A stretch of DNA of 64,000 bases from Halopseudomonas phragmitis. Its GTDB lineage: Bacteria; Pseudomonadota; Gammaproteobacteria; Pseudomonadales; Pseudomonadaceae. Where the stretch lies: assembly GCF_002056295.1 (NCBI RefSeq), contig NZ_CP020100.1, forward strand, positions 2,131,501 through 2,195,500, written 5' to 3'. A program made the position numbers and the translations under genes. The notes beneath the pieces were generated by a model. It saw only the letters and a list, made by a program, of their open reading frames with translations. It was not told where the DNA came from and did no database searches. This document shows positions 1 to 7,573 of the stretch, one piece after another (the stretch's first letter is position 1; each line of letters begins with the position of its first letter).

Positions 1-38
1 GCCTTGAGCATCTGCTCAAGGCCGGTGTTGCAGGGTAG
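1..38 (+). other. Possible 3' end of an upstream gene, containing a perfect palindrome
   Basis: In the frame starting at base 3 the sequence reads LEHLLKAGVAG followed by TAG at 36-38, which could be the C-terminus of a gene that begins before the window. The same bases form a perfect hairpin with 10-bp arms (1-10 and 13-22) around a 2-base loop. The product cannot be identified from eleven residues, and the reading frame may be chance. Confidence 0.25.
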
Positions 39-43
39 TTCGT

Positions 44-63
44 GCGGGAGCGGATGCTCCCGC
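44..63. terminator. Hairpin between convergent gene ends (terminator-like)
   Basis: GCGGGAGC at 44-51 pairs perfectly with GCTCCCGC at 56-63 around the loop GGAT. It lies just past the stop of the minus-strand RhlG-like gene and after the possible end of a plus-strand gene, which suits a bidirectional terminator. There is no clear T-run. The GC-rich form would also fit a REP-type element. Confidence 0.4.
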
Positions 64-76
64 CTCACGGGTGGCT

Positions 77-847
77 TTAGAGGGTAAAACCGCCGTCGAT
101 CGGGATGATGTTGCCGGTCATGTAGGCGCCGGCGCTGCTGGCCAGCATGATGGCCAGGGCGGACATTTCTTCCGGGCGGCCCCAGCGGCGCATCGGAATG
201 TCTTCGCAGTCCTTGGCCAGGGCCTCGGGGTCGAGATGAATATGCCGGGTCATCTTGCTCGGGAAGCGTCCGGGGGCGATGACGTTGACATTGATATGCT
301 GATCAACCAGTTCCCGGGCCAATTGCCGTGAGAGCTGATGAACAGCGGCCTTGCTCGGGCCATAGGACCAGGCGTTTTCGTTCATGGTGGTAATGCCGGC
401 CACCGAGCCGATATTGATCACCCTTGAAGGATTGTCACCGCTGGCACCCTTGCGCAGTAGTGGCAACAACTGCTGGGTGGTGCTGAATACGGCAGTGACG
501 TTGAGCTGCATGACCTTGTGCCAGCCGTCGGCGGGGAAGCTTTCCAGTGGTGCGCCCCAGGCCGTGCCGGCGTTGTTGACCAGAATGTCCAGTTGCTCGA
601 TATGCTGGCTCAGTTCGTTGGCCAGGGCCTTAGCCCCATCCTCGCTGGACAGGTCGGCGGCCAGGGCCCGGCATTGGCCGTACTGGCTCAGTTCGCTGGC
701 GGTAGCCTGGCCTTCTTCCAGTTTGCGACTGCAGATGATGACGTTAGCGCCGGCCTGGACGAAGCCCTTGGCGATCATCTTGCCGATTCCCCGGCTGCCG
801 CCGGTGACCAGGGCTGTGCGTCCGGCCAGACTGAAATATTCCTGCAT
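77..847 (-). CDS. rhlG: SDR-family oxidoreductase, RhlG-like (NADPH-dependent 3-oxoacyl reductase)
   Basis: A 256-residue classical short-chain dehydrogenase. It has the cofactor motif TGGSRGIG near the N-terminus, NNAG in the middle, the catalytic Ser in INIGSVAG, and YGPSK (Tyr-x3-Lys). From memory, the whole protein, including EYFSLAGR at the start and MTGNIIPIDGGF at the end, follows P. aeruginosa RhlG closely. RhlG reduces 3-oxoacyl thioesters and has been linked, with debate, to rhamnolipid and polyhydroxyalkanoate precursors. I chose the ATG at 847 because GGAG lies 6 bases upstream; an in-frame ATG at 859 has no ribosome site. It is transcribed divergently from speA. No rhlA or rhlB is visible here, so the physiological substrate remains open. 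Confidence 0.8.
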   Translation of the reverse strand: MQEYFSLAGRTALVTGGSRGIGKMIAKGFVQAGANVIICSRKLEEGQATASELSQYGQCRALAADLSSEDGAKALANELSQHIEQLDILVNNAGTAWGAPLESFPADGWHKVMQLNVTAVFSTTQQLLPLLRKGASGDNPSRVINIGSVAGITTMNENAWSYGPSKAAVHQLSRQLARELVDQHINVNVIAPGRFPSKMTRHIHLDPEALAKDCEDIPMRRWGRPEEMSALAIMLASSAGAYMTGNIIPIDGGFTL

Positions 848-1083
848 GAGATGCTCCATAGGATAGGTTGTGAATATAGATAACCTAGTGGACCCTAGTG
901 CTATCGGGGCTTCCGGCCAAGTTCTGGCAGGTCTTATCAGAGCCTGGAATGGCCCGCCATAGCGCTGGCAGAGTCACCGATGTGTCGCTAAAACGACCGT
1001 CCCGGGCCGTTGCTCGTTCGGCAGTCAGCGTTGTTTTGCTTTATCCTGTGGACACTATCGAGTTGCTGAGAAGGGGTATCCGG

Positions 1084-3003
1084 ATGGGGTCACAACGACG
1101 TTCGCGCAAGGAAGACGCTTCGGCCTGGACGGTCGCCGACAGCCGTAGTGTCTATGGCATACGTCATTGGGGTGCGGGCTTCTTCAATGTCAATGACAAG
1201 GGCCATGTCCAGGTTACCCCCAGGGGCGAGCAGGGGGCGGCTATCGATCTGCATGAGCTGGTTGGCCAGTTGCGTGACAGCGGTCTGGATCTACCCTTGC
1301 TGGTGCGCTTCCCGGACATTTTGCAGGATCGGGTGCGGCAGTTGACCGGGGCCTTTGACCATAATATTGCCGAACTGGAGTACACCAGCGGCTATACCGC
1401 GCTGTATCCGATCAAGGTCAATCAGCAGGAGGCGGTGGTTGAAAATATTATTGCCACTGAAAATGTCTCCATTGGCCTGGAGGCCGGCTCCAAACCTGAA
1501 CTGATGGCTGTGCTGGCATTGGCACCTAAGGGCGGGACCATTGTTTGCAACGGTTACAAGGATCGCGAATTCATTCACCTGGCATTGATCGGCCAGAAGC
1601 TCGGTCACCGGGTGTTTATCGTGATCGAGAAGGAATCCGAGGTCGAGCTGGTTATTGAAGAGGCTGCCCGGCTTGGGCTGGTGCCGCAGATTGGTCTACG
1701 GGTCCGGCTGTCGTCCCTGGCTTCGAGCAAATGGGCTGATACTGGCGGAGAAAAATCCAAGTTCGGCCTGTCGGCCGCGCAGTTGCTGCGGGTGGTCGAG
1801 CGTTTCCGTGAGGCCGGGCTGCAGGATGGGGTGCGTCTGCTGCATTTCCACATGGGCTCGCAGATTGCCAATCTGGCCGACTACCAGCATGGGTTCCGCG
1901 AGGCGATCCGCTATTTCGGCGAGCTGCGTGGGTTGGGATTGCCGGTTGACCATATCGACGTTGGCGGTGGCCTGGGGGTCGATTACGACGGTACCCACTC
2001 GCGCAACGCCAGCTCGATCAACTATGACGTCAATGAGTATGCCCACACTGTGGTGGCGATGCTCAAGGACTTCTGCGATCAGCAGGGCCTGCCGCATCCG
2101 CACATCTTCTCCGAAAGTGGCCGGGCCCTGACTGCCCATCATGCTGTACTGGTCGTGCAGGTGACTGATGTCGAGCGGCAAAATGCCGAAATTCCGCCAC
2201 TGGAAGATCTCGACAGCCAGCCGCAGGTAGTGCGCAACCTGGTGGGTCTGCTGGATCGCAATGATATTGAGCTGGTGACCGAGACCTACTGGCGGGCGAC
2301 CCACTACATGGCCGATGTGGCGGCCCAGTATGCCGAGGGGCGTCTGACCCTGGCCCAGAAGGCATTGGCTGAGCAGTGCTATTTTGCTCTGTGCAATCGC
2401 CTGCATACCCTGCTCAAGGCGCGCCAGCGCTCGCATCGTCAGGTGCTGGATGAGCTTAACGACAAGCTGGCCGACAAGTACATCTGCAACTTTTCGGTGT
2501 TCCAGAGTCTGCCCGACACCTGGGCGATCGATCAGGTGCTGCCGATCATGCCGCTCAACCGGCTGGAGGAAGAGCCGCTGCGTCGGGCGGTGCTGCAGGA
2601 TCTGACCTGTGATTCGGACGGCAAGATCCGTCACTATGTCGATGAGCAGAGCATCGAAAGCAGCCTGCCGGTACATGAGCTCAGAGAGGGAGAGGATTAC
2701 CTGTTGGGCATCTTCCTGGTTGGGGCCTATCAGGAAATTTTAGGTGACATGCACAACCTGTTCGGTGATACCGACTCGGTCAACGTCTACCTGCGCGAGG
2801 ATGGTCGGGTGGTGCATGGTGGCATCGAAACCCATGACACCATCGAGGACATGCTGCGCTATGTCCATTTTGCCCCGGATGAGCTGGTCACCCTCTACCG
2901 CGACAAGGTGGCCGGTGCGCGTCTTAGTCAGGCTGAGCGCACCCGTATTCTCGATACCCTGCGGTTGGGCCTGACTCGCTCTTCGTACCTGGCAGCCGAG
3001 TAA
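1084..3003 (+). CDS. speA: Biosynthetic arginine decarboxylase (SpeA)
   Basis: A 639-residue PLP enzyme that decarboxylates arginine to agmatine, the first step of the agmatine route to putrescine. Alanine-racemase-type PLP barrel features are visible: the Lys of LYPIKVNQQ binds PLP, HFHMGSQ and the glycine-rich [12 protein letters not shown] contact the cofactor, and [13 protein letters not shown] lies in the second half. The length matches the usual 630-660 residues of SpeA. The open frame extends upstream to 898, but the start at 1084 has AAGGGG about 9 bases upstream and begins with the family-typical N-terminal stretch ([20 protein letters not shown]). It stands alone, divergent from the RhlG-like gene and convergent with the autotransporter. 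Bases 848-1083 hold no other gene I can support. Confidence 0.95.
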   Translation: MGSQRRSRKEDASAWTVADSRSVYGIRHWGAGFFNVNDKGHVQVTPRGEQGAAIDLHELVGQLRDSGLDLPLLVRFPDILQDRVRQLTGAFDHNIAELEYTSGYTALYPIKVNQQEAVVENIIATENVSIGLEAGSKPELMAVLALAPKGGTIVCNGYKDREFIHLALIGQKLGHRVFIVIEKESEVELVIEEAARLGLVPQIGLRVRLSSLASSKWADTGGEKSKFGLSAAQLLRVVERFREAGLQDGVRLLHFHMGSQIANLADYQHGFREAIRYFGELRGLGLPVDHIDVGGGLGVDYDGTHSRNASSINYDVNEYAHTVVAMLKDFCDQQGLPHPHIFSESGRALTAHHAVLVVQVTDVERQNAEIPPLEDLDSQPQVVRNLVGLLDRNDIELVTETYWRATHYMADVAAQYAEGRLTLAQKALAEQCYFALCNRLHTLLKARQRSHRQVLDELNDKLADKYICNFSVFQSLPDTWAIDQVLPIMPLNRLEEEPLRRAVLQDLTCDSDGKIRHYVDEQSIESSLPVHELREGEDYLLGIFLVGAYQEILGDMHNLFGDTDSVNVYLREDGRVVHGGIETHDTIEDMLRYVHFAPDELVTLYRDKVAGARLSQAERTRILDTLRLGLTRSSYLAAE

Positions 3004-3019
3004 GGCTCGGCCGCCAGTA

Positions 3020-5404
3020 TCAAAAACGTTGCTGCCACTGCCCCATGACCACCTGCATGGGCGCTGCGTCAGCCTGATGGCCGGGTTGGTGGATGCCAAG
3101 CCAGGACAGTTTCAGGTCGCTGTTAGCCCACAGCGGGCGCTGCCAGGACAGTTCCAGATTGAGCTGGCGGCCGCTGGGCGCCAGATCCAGCTTGACCGGC
3201 TGCCAGGCGAACTGATTGCCACTGTAGCCGGTGGCTAGCCAGACCTGGGTATCGGCGCGCTCAACGCGCAGCGGTTGCTGCAAGGCCAGGCCCCAGCTGT
3301 TGAGCTGCTGCTGGTAGTGGCCGTTGAGCTGCCAACTGCTGGTGGTGACGCGGCCCAGATCGCGTAACAGCCCCTGGCCTGAGACCTGGCTGTGGCCAAT
3401 CCAGGCAGCGTGTCCCAGTAGCCAGGGGCCGTTCTGGTAGTGACCGTAGAGACCACTGAACCAGGTGTCGCTACGATCATCCAGGCCAAACAGGCCCAGT
3501 CCGCGACTGTTGAACAGGCCGTCACGGCTGCGCAGGTAACCCAGCTCCCAAGTAGTCTGATAGTTCTCGCCGATGTGGCGCTGGTAGCCCAGAGCGCCAC
3601 CCTGACGTATCGAGCTGGCGCTGCTGGTCAGCTCCAGGTGGCCGTTGCCCAACGGCAGGCGCTGGCGGAGCCCCAAACTGCTTTCACCTGGTTGCTGCAG
3701 CCAGAAAGGGGCGGCCAGGCTGATATTGAGCAGGCCTTGCCCATGGCTGACGGGATGAGGGCTTAGCAGTGCAAAGTCCTCGACCAGACCCAGATGCAGC
3801 GAGCGGCCCAGCTCTTGCTGAATGTGCAGTACCCGGCTGCCTGCGCCGTTAGGGCTGCTATGCCAGGTCAGCTGGTAGTCGCCTTGCTGTTCGGACTGCT
3901 GATGGCGGCCAAGCCGATTGAGCGCGTCGCTGGCCGCAAAGCGGTAAGCCTGGTGATGTACTGCACTGCCCAGATCAATGCTGAACCCAGCCCCGAGGCT
4001 GTCGGTCGCCATGGCCGATTGGCCAGCCAAAGGATTGATGTTGCCGAAGGGCGTGCCCAGGCTCAGAACGGCACTTTCCAGACTCAGATGCTGTCCGTCG
4101 CTAGCCAGCAGTTGCAGGCTGCCGACCGGCCGGGTAGCACGTTCCAGGTCTAGTAGTCCCTGGCCGTACAAGGTCTGATTGGCGTAGTCGCCGGTTTTCT
4201 CGGCGGTACTGAGTAGGCGTTCGACCACCTGGGCCCCGCCCAAGGTCGGGAACGCCTCGCTGATTACGGCTAGTGCCCCGGTTACTGCCGGTGCGGACAC
4301 CGAGGTGCCGGTCGCGGTGGCATAGCCAGTGTCGCTGTTGTTGTAGCTGGAGTTGATATTGGTCCCGGGCGCCGCCAGGCACCAGGCTGCCGCGTTGCCG
4401 CAACGGCTGGAGCTGGCATGCAGTTGCCCGGTTTGCGGATCGACATTGACCACAGCCAACCAGTGACTTTGCAGCTCCGGATAGTGGATTGGCAGGGCGG
4501 CGAACAGTAGTGGTTGACCGCCATTGTTGTTACCGGCGGCCCAGACATACACATGCCCCTGACTGACACCGTGCTGCCACTCGGCTAGCAGTGTTGGGTA
4601 GCTGTTGGCCACCTGGGTGCGGCTGAACTGACTGGCGTCAACACTGATGCTCCAGCTGTTGTTGAACCAGCGGGCGCCTTGTTGCCGCGCCCAGGCGAAA
4701 CCATTGGCCAGTTGCTGCTCGGTGGCGGAAATCTGGTTGATATCATCGGTAAAGCGCACGTTGAGCAGTTGTGCGCCATGGGCATAGCCGACATTGCCGA
4801 ATCCGTCGAGCTTGGCGGCGATTACGCCGGCGACCAGGGTGCCATGACCGTCACTGTCCTGGGCATCGGCAGGGGCATTGCTGGCGCTGAATACGTTGTA
4901 GTGAGCGGCGATCTGTCCATCCAGCTCGGTGTGGCTGCTGCGTATGCCGCTGTCGATCAAGGCTATCCGCTGGCCTGCGCCGGTAAAGTCGCGATCATGG
5001 GCTACATGGCCATAGCTGATGTTGTAACCATTGGTGAACAGGTATTCGGCACCCAGAGGCAACAGCTTGGCGGAGTTGTCTTCCTCTGGCGGTGGTGCGC
5101 TTGGCGGGCTGCTGGTATTGCCGCCACCGCCGCCGCCGCCGCCACCGCCACCACCGCCAGCAGCTGCGGCCAGCCCCGCTACGGCAGCCCCGCCAGCGAT
5201 CCAGCCGAGATTGCCAGTTTTGCGTGCTGCTTGCGTAGATTGGGGCGCAGGAGCGCTCTGGGTGCCCGCTGCAGAATCCGCCTGGCTTTGGCTGAGTTGC
5301 TCTTCTTCTGCGGTTTCTGGTTGATCGGCGGTGCTCTGTGCCTGGGTGAGCGAGCTGCAAGCCAGCAGCGCCCCTAGACAGAGGTTGCGGTGAAAACTGC
5401 GCAT
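3020..5404 (-). CDS. Autotransporter serine protease (subtilisin family S8)
   Basis: A 794-residue secreted protease. Residues 1-22 look like a signal peptide ending TQAQ. They are followed by an acidic low-complexity segment, a hydrophobic Gly/Ala patch and a run of 13 glycines (83-95). The S8 domain spans roughly residues 120-420, with Asp151 in ALIDSG, His187 in DSDGHGT and Ser368 in ATGTSVSAP as the triad. The remainder is rich in aromatic and alternating residues and ends in Phe (QQRF), as expected of an autotransporter beta-barrel that inserts in the outer membrane via BAM. The poly-Gly segment after a hydrophobic patch resembles P. aeruginosa autotransporter proteases such as EprS (from memory). 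The gene ends 16 bases from the speA stop, convergent. Substrate unknown. Confidence 0.85.
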   Translation of the reverse strand: MRSFHRNLCLGALLACSSLTQAQSTADQPETAEEEQLSQSQADSAAGTQSAPAPQSTQAARKTGNLGWIAGGAAVAGLAAAAGGGGGGGGGGGGGNTSSPPSAPPPEEDNSAKLLPLGAEYLFTNGYNISYGHVAHDRDFTGAGQRIALIDSGIRSSHTELDGQIAAHYNVFSASNAPADAQDSDGHGTLVAGVIAAKLDGFGNVGYAHGAQLLNVRFTDDINQISATEQQLANGFAWARQQGARWFNNSWSISVDASQFSRTQVANSYPTLLAEWQHGVSQGHVYVWAAGNNNGGQPLLFAALPIHYPELQSHWLAVVNVDPQTGQLHASSSRCGNAAAWCLAAPGTNINSSYNNSDTGYATATGTSVSAPAVTGALAVISEAFPTLGGAQVVERLLSTAEKTGDYANQTLYGQGLLDLERATRPVGSLQLLASDGQHLSLESAVLSLGTPFGNINPLAGQSAMATDSLGAGFSIDLGSAVHHQAYRFAASDALNRLGRHQQSEQQGDYQLTWHSSPNGAGSRVLHIQQELGRSLHLGLVEDFALLSPHPVSHGQGLLNISLAAPFWLQQPGESSLGLRQRLPLGNGHLELTSSASSIRQGGALGYQRHIGENYQTTWELGYLRSRDGLFNSRGLGLFGLDDRSDTWFSGLYGHYQNGPWLLGHAAWIGHSQVSGQGLLRDLGRVTTSSWQLNGHYQQQLNSWGLALQQPLRVERADTQVWLATGYSGNQFAWQPVKLDLAPSGRQLNLELSWQRPLWANSDLKLSWLGIHQPGHQADAAPMQVVMGQWQQRF
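5121..5159. repeat. Trinucleotide repeat encoding 13 consecutive glycines
   Basis: Thirteen consecutive GGC/GGT codons (on the minus strand) lie between the signal-peptide region and the protease domain of the autotransporter. Nine of the thirteen are GGC (five in one run), so replication slippage in steps of three could vary the linker length without breaking the frame. Confidence 0.85.
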
Positions 5405-5501
5405 GACTAATCACCCTGATTCTTGTTGTACCTGGCTGAACTCTAGCAGGCTCGGATGATGCTGCCATGACAGCATGGTGTGGTTGTGCGCAATCGCACA
5501 G

Positions 5502-6206
5502 CTAGACCGCTTGACGGCCCCGTTGGGTCGCCAGCGGCAGTTCGCTGAGACAGCCCAGCGTGCGATTGCGGCCCTCGCGTTTGGCTTGGGACAGGGCCAT
5601 TTCTGCGCGCTGGAACAGGGTTTCCAGGGCTTCATCCGGTTGCAGGCTGGCCGCACCTATGCTGACGGCCACTGGCGAATCGACCAGCAGGTTGCTGCTG
5701 GCAATCCTTCGGCGCAGTTTCTCGGCCAGTTCCAGTGCCTGCTCGAGAGGAGTATGCGGTAGCAACAGCATGAAGCTGCCGCCGGACCAGCGCCCCAGGG
5801 CATCGGACTGTCGAATCGCGCTTTGCAGCAGGCGGGCCACGCCGTTGAGTACTTCATCACCGATGCTATGGCCATAACTGTTGTTGATCTCGTTGAAGTG
5901 ATCCAGGTCAATGCATAGCACGCTGAGTGGGTGGGTATAGCGTTGGCAGCGTTTGAGCTCGGCTTCGGCGTTTTCACCAAAGCGCTGGCGGTTCCAGACG
6001 CCGGTCAGGGCATCGGTACGGGTCAGTTTGTGCAGTTGCTGCTGGATATGGAGCTGGGCTTCACAGGCTTGTTCTTTCTGCACCCCCAGGCGGCGTATGC
6101 GGGCCATGAGTTTCAGACAATAGCCCAGCGTGAGCACCCAGAGCAGGAAGCAAATCAGTGCCGCCATACTGGCGACGGGTGATGAAGGCAGCCAGGACGC
6201 ATCCAT
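5502..6206 (-). CDS. Membrane GGDEF-like protein with degenerate active site
   Basis: A 234-residue protein with one N-terminal membrane helix (about residues 13-35), a short coiled segment, then a GGDEF fold from about 62 to 220. The fold is recognisable from RTDALTGVWNR, IDLDHFNEINNSYGH and SIGDEVL, but the signature itself reads SGGSF at 141-145 instead of GGDEF or GGEEF, so both acidic residues needed for metal and catalysis are gone. I infer that it cannot make c-di-GMP and may act as a binding or regulatory partner. The domain otherwise looks intact. No strong ribosome site is seen at the ATG at 6206, so the start is less sure. Ninety-seven bases separate it from the downstream autotransporter gene. 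Confidence 0.8.
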   Translation of the reverse strand: MDASWLPSSPVASMAALICFLLWVLTLGYCLKLMARIRRLGVQKEQACEAQLHIQQQLHKLTRTDALTGVWNRQRFGENAEAELKRCQRYTHPLSVLCIDLDHFNEINNSYGHSIGDEVLNGVARLLQSAIRQSDALGRWSGGSFMLLLPHTPLEQALELAEKLRRRIASSNLLVDSPVAVSIGAASLQPDEALETLFQRAEMALSQAKREGRNRTLGCLSELPLATQRGRQAV

Positions 6207-6529
6207 AAAAGCGAGTGACTCATCAGTGAAATGGCATAAGTCAAAAGGCTATTAATGCCTGTAATGAACATGGCCAGTACAGGCTGATAAGTCAAGCCGA
6301 GGCCTCTGTAAGCCGACGGTTGGTCAGGCGGGCTGCTTTTGTTGATGCTGTGTCGGTGTGGGGCTTTTTTGACGTGACCCCATTCAAATTTCTCAATACG
6401 GGCCACGGTTGCCAGGTTTATTGTTGCTAAAGGCCTGGGCGTATAACACGGATATGCATAGGAAGGCGTTCCCTGGGTGGCTATTCCGGTTGTTGAAGTG
6501 GGCGGCGATTATTACTGGGGTGGTTATGC
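6207..6529. other. Intergenic stretch with no identifiable gene
   Basis: About 320 bases between the degenerate GGDEF gene and a candidate small ORF. I see two copies of ATAAGTCAA (6236-6244 and 6287-6295) and a TATAAC hexamer at 6441-6446 ahead of a 41-codon open frame starting at 6454, but nothing that can be named. Upstream elements of the minus-strand GGDEF gene must lie here. Confidence 0.4.
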
Positions 6530-6694
6530 ATGGCAAGACTCCGCATGGATTGCTTCAGGCCTGCGGCCATTCGCAATGACGCTGGGGTGGATTTTGGGCA
6601 TCTGTTGTATATGCCTGGGCTGCGTATCTATCCGGGTCATTACGAGCGCGCTGCGCTGGAGTGCCTGCGAATCACCTCTCGTTCATGGCGCTGA
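6530..6694 (+). CDS. Candidate small ORF, 54 residues, unknown function
   Basis: ATG at 6530 is preceded by GGGGTGG with about 6 bases of spacing and opens a frame to TGA at 6692-6694. The middle of the frame (GHLLYMPGLRIYPGHYERAA) has codon choice like the neighbouring genes. The peptide is basic and has no signal sequence or clear membrane helix. It ends 8 bases from the convergent SDR gene. I recognise no family. It could be a small gene, the remnant of a larger one, or chance. Confidence 0.25.
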   Translation: MARLRMDCFRPAAIRNDAGVDFGHLLYMPGLRIYPGHYERAALECLRITSRSWR

Positions 6695-6702
6695 AAGTGG
6701 TA

Positions 6703-7386
6703 TCAACTTCCCACCCAGCCACCGCAAACAGGAAAAACCTGGCCTACAAAGCAGTTGGCGGCGTCGCTGCACAGGTAGGCGGCGAACAAGGCATCCTCTT
6801 CGGCAGTTACCAGTCGCCCCAGTGGTACTTCACGGTTCAGGCGTGCCTGGAATGCTGGGTTGGCCTGCACTTGCGCTGGGAAGTAGGTGGGGTTGTCGAC
6901 AAAGTTCTGGGCAATCGCATTGACCTGAATATTGTGTTGGGCCATTTCCGCACCCACTGCGCGAACCCAGGCCAGTTGGGCGCCGCGAGCGGCACTGTAG
7001 CTGGAGGCGCGCTTCATGCCGCGTAGCGCTGAGGCGCTTCCCATCAACAGAATTTTTCCCGCGCCGCGCTCAATCATGCGTGGCAGACAGTGGCGTGCCA
7101 GTCTTGGCAACGGCTCAACCAAATGCTTGAACAAGTGGCTCCACTCGGCGTCATCGACGTCAGTAGCTGCTGTACTGGGGGCGGGTACACCGAGATTGAG
7201 TAGTAGCACGTCGATGTCACCAGCCGCTGACAGCAGTTCTGTCACGGCTTTGGCAGTGTCGAGCGCCCGTGTGTCGGGGATGACAACGGCTCCACATTGG
7301 TCCAGGGTCTGGTGCAGGGCGGGGCCCATGAATGCGTCGGCCTGGGTCAAGAGAATACGTTTTCCGGAGAGATTGCACAGAGTCAT
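6703..7386 (-). CDS. Halohydrin dehalogenase-like SDR protein
   Basis: A 227-residue SDR-fold protein that lacks the classical TGxxxGxG NAD(P) site. In its place is T14-QADA-F19-x-G21, and the active-site residues are S117, Y130 and R134. These fit the two published hallmarks of halohydrin dehalogenases, T-x4-[FY]-x-G and S-x12-Y-x3-R, in which a halide/epoxide pocket replaces the dinucleotide and Arg replaces the SDR Lys. The stretch QNFVDNPTYFP (160-170) resembles the halide-binding loop of HheC. The predicted reaction is vicinal haloalcohol to epoxide plus halide, and the reverse ring opening with nucleophiles. The start at 7386 has GGGAG 5 bases upstream; the frame remains open further upstream without a ribosome site. 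It is divergent from a chemoreceptor gene, with an epoxide hydrolase gene 2.1 kb away. Confidence 0.72.
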   Translation of the reverse strand: MTLCNLSGKRILLTQADAFMGPALHQTLDQCGAVVIPDTRALDTAKAVTELLSAAGDIDVLLLNLGVPAPSTAATDVDDAEWSHLFKHLVEPLPRLARHCLPRMIERGAGKILLMGSASALRGMKRASSYSAARGAQLAWVRAVGAEMAQHNIQVNAIAQNFVDNPTYFPAQVQANPAFQARLNREVPLGRLVTAEEDALFAAYLCSDAANCFVGQVFPVCGGWVGS

Positions 7387-7428
7387 GATAGCTCCCGATG
7401 GGCAAATGTGTTTTTTTGTATGTGTTGC

Positions 7429-7456
7429 TAAAGTCGGAACGCTTTTGGGTCGATAA
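7429..7456 (+). promoter_or_regulatory. Candidate FliA (sigma-28) promoter of the chemoreceptor gene
   Basis: TAAAGTCG at 7429-7436 and GTCGATAA at 7449-7456 match the flagellar sigma consensus TAAAGTTT / GCCGATAA in 6 of 8 and 7 of 8 positions. The spacing of 12 is one more than the usual 11. Its position, 118 bases upstream of a chemoreceptor start, fits known FliA control of such genes. Confidence 0.45.
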
Positions 7457-7573
7457 CACAACTATGGAATAGATTCTATTGCCCGGAAGGTGTAGACGCT
7501 CGGTCATACCTGCGGCGGGTATTACGTTGACATAGTGAGTGGCGGCCTGCGTGGTACGTCAAGGAGTTTCTGG

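Noticed and set aside
1696-2676. Open frame of 326 codons opposite speA
   Set aside because: Antisense shadow of the arginine decarboxylase gene without protein-like features.
6477-6923. Open frame of 148 codons on the plus strand
   Set aside because: Its second half runs through the antisense strand of the halohydrin dehalogenase-like gene and gives an Arg/Cys/Trp-rich sequence without family features.
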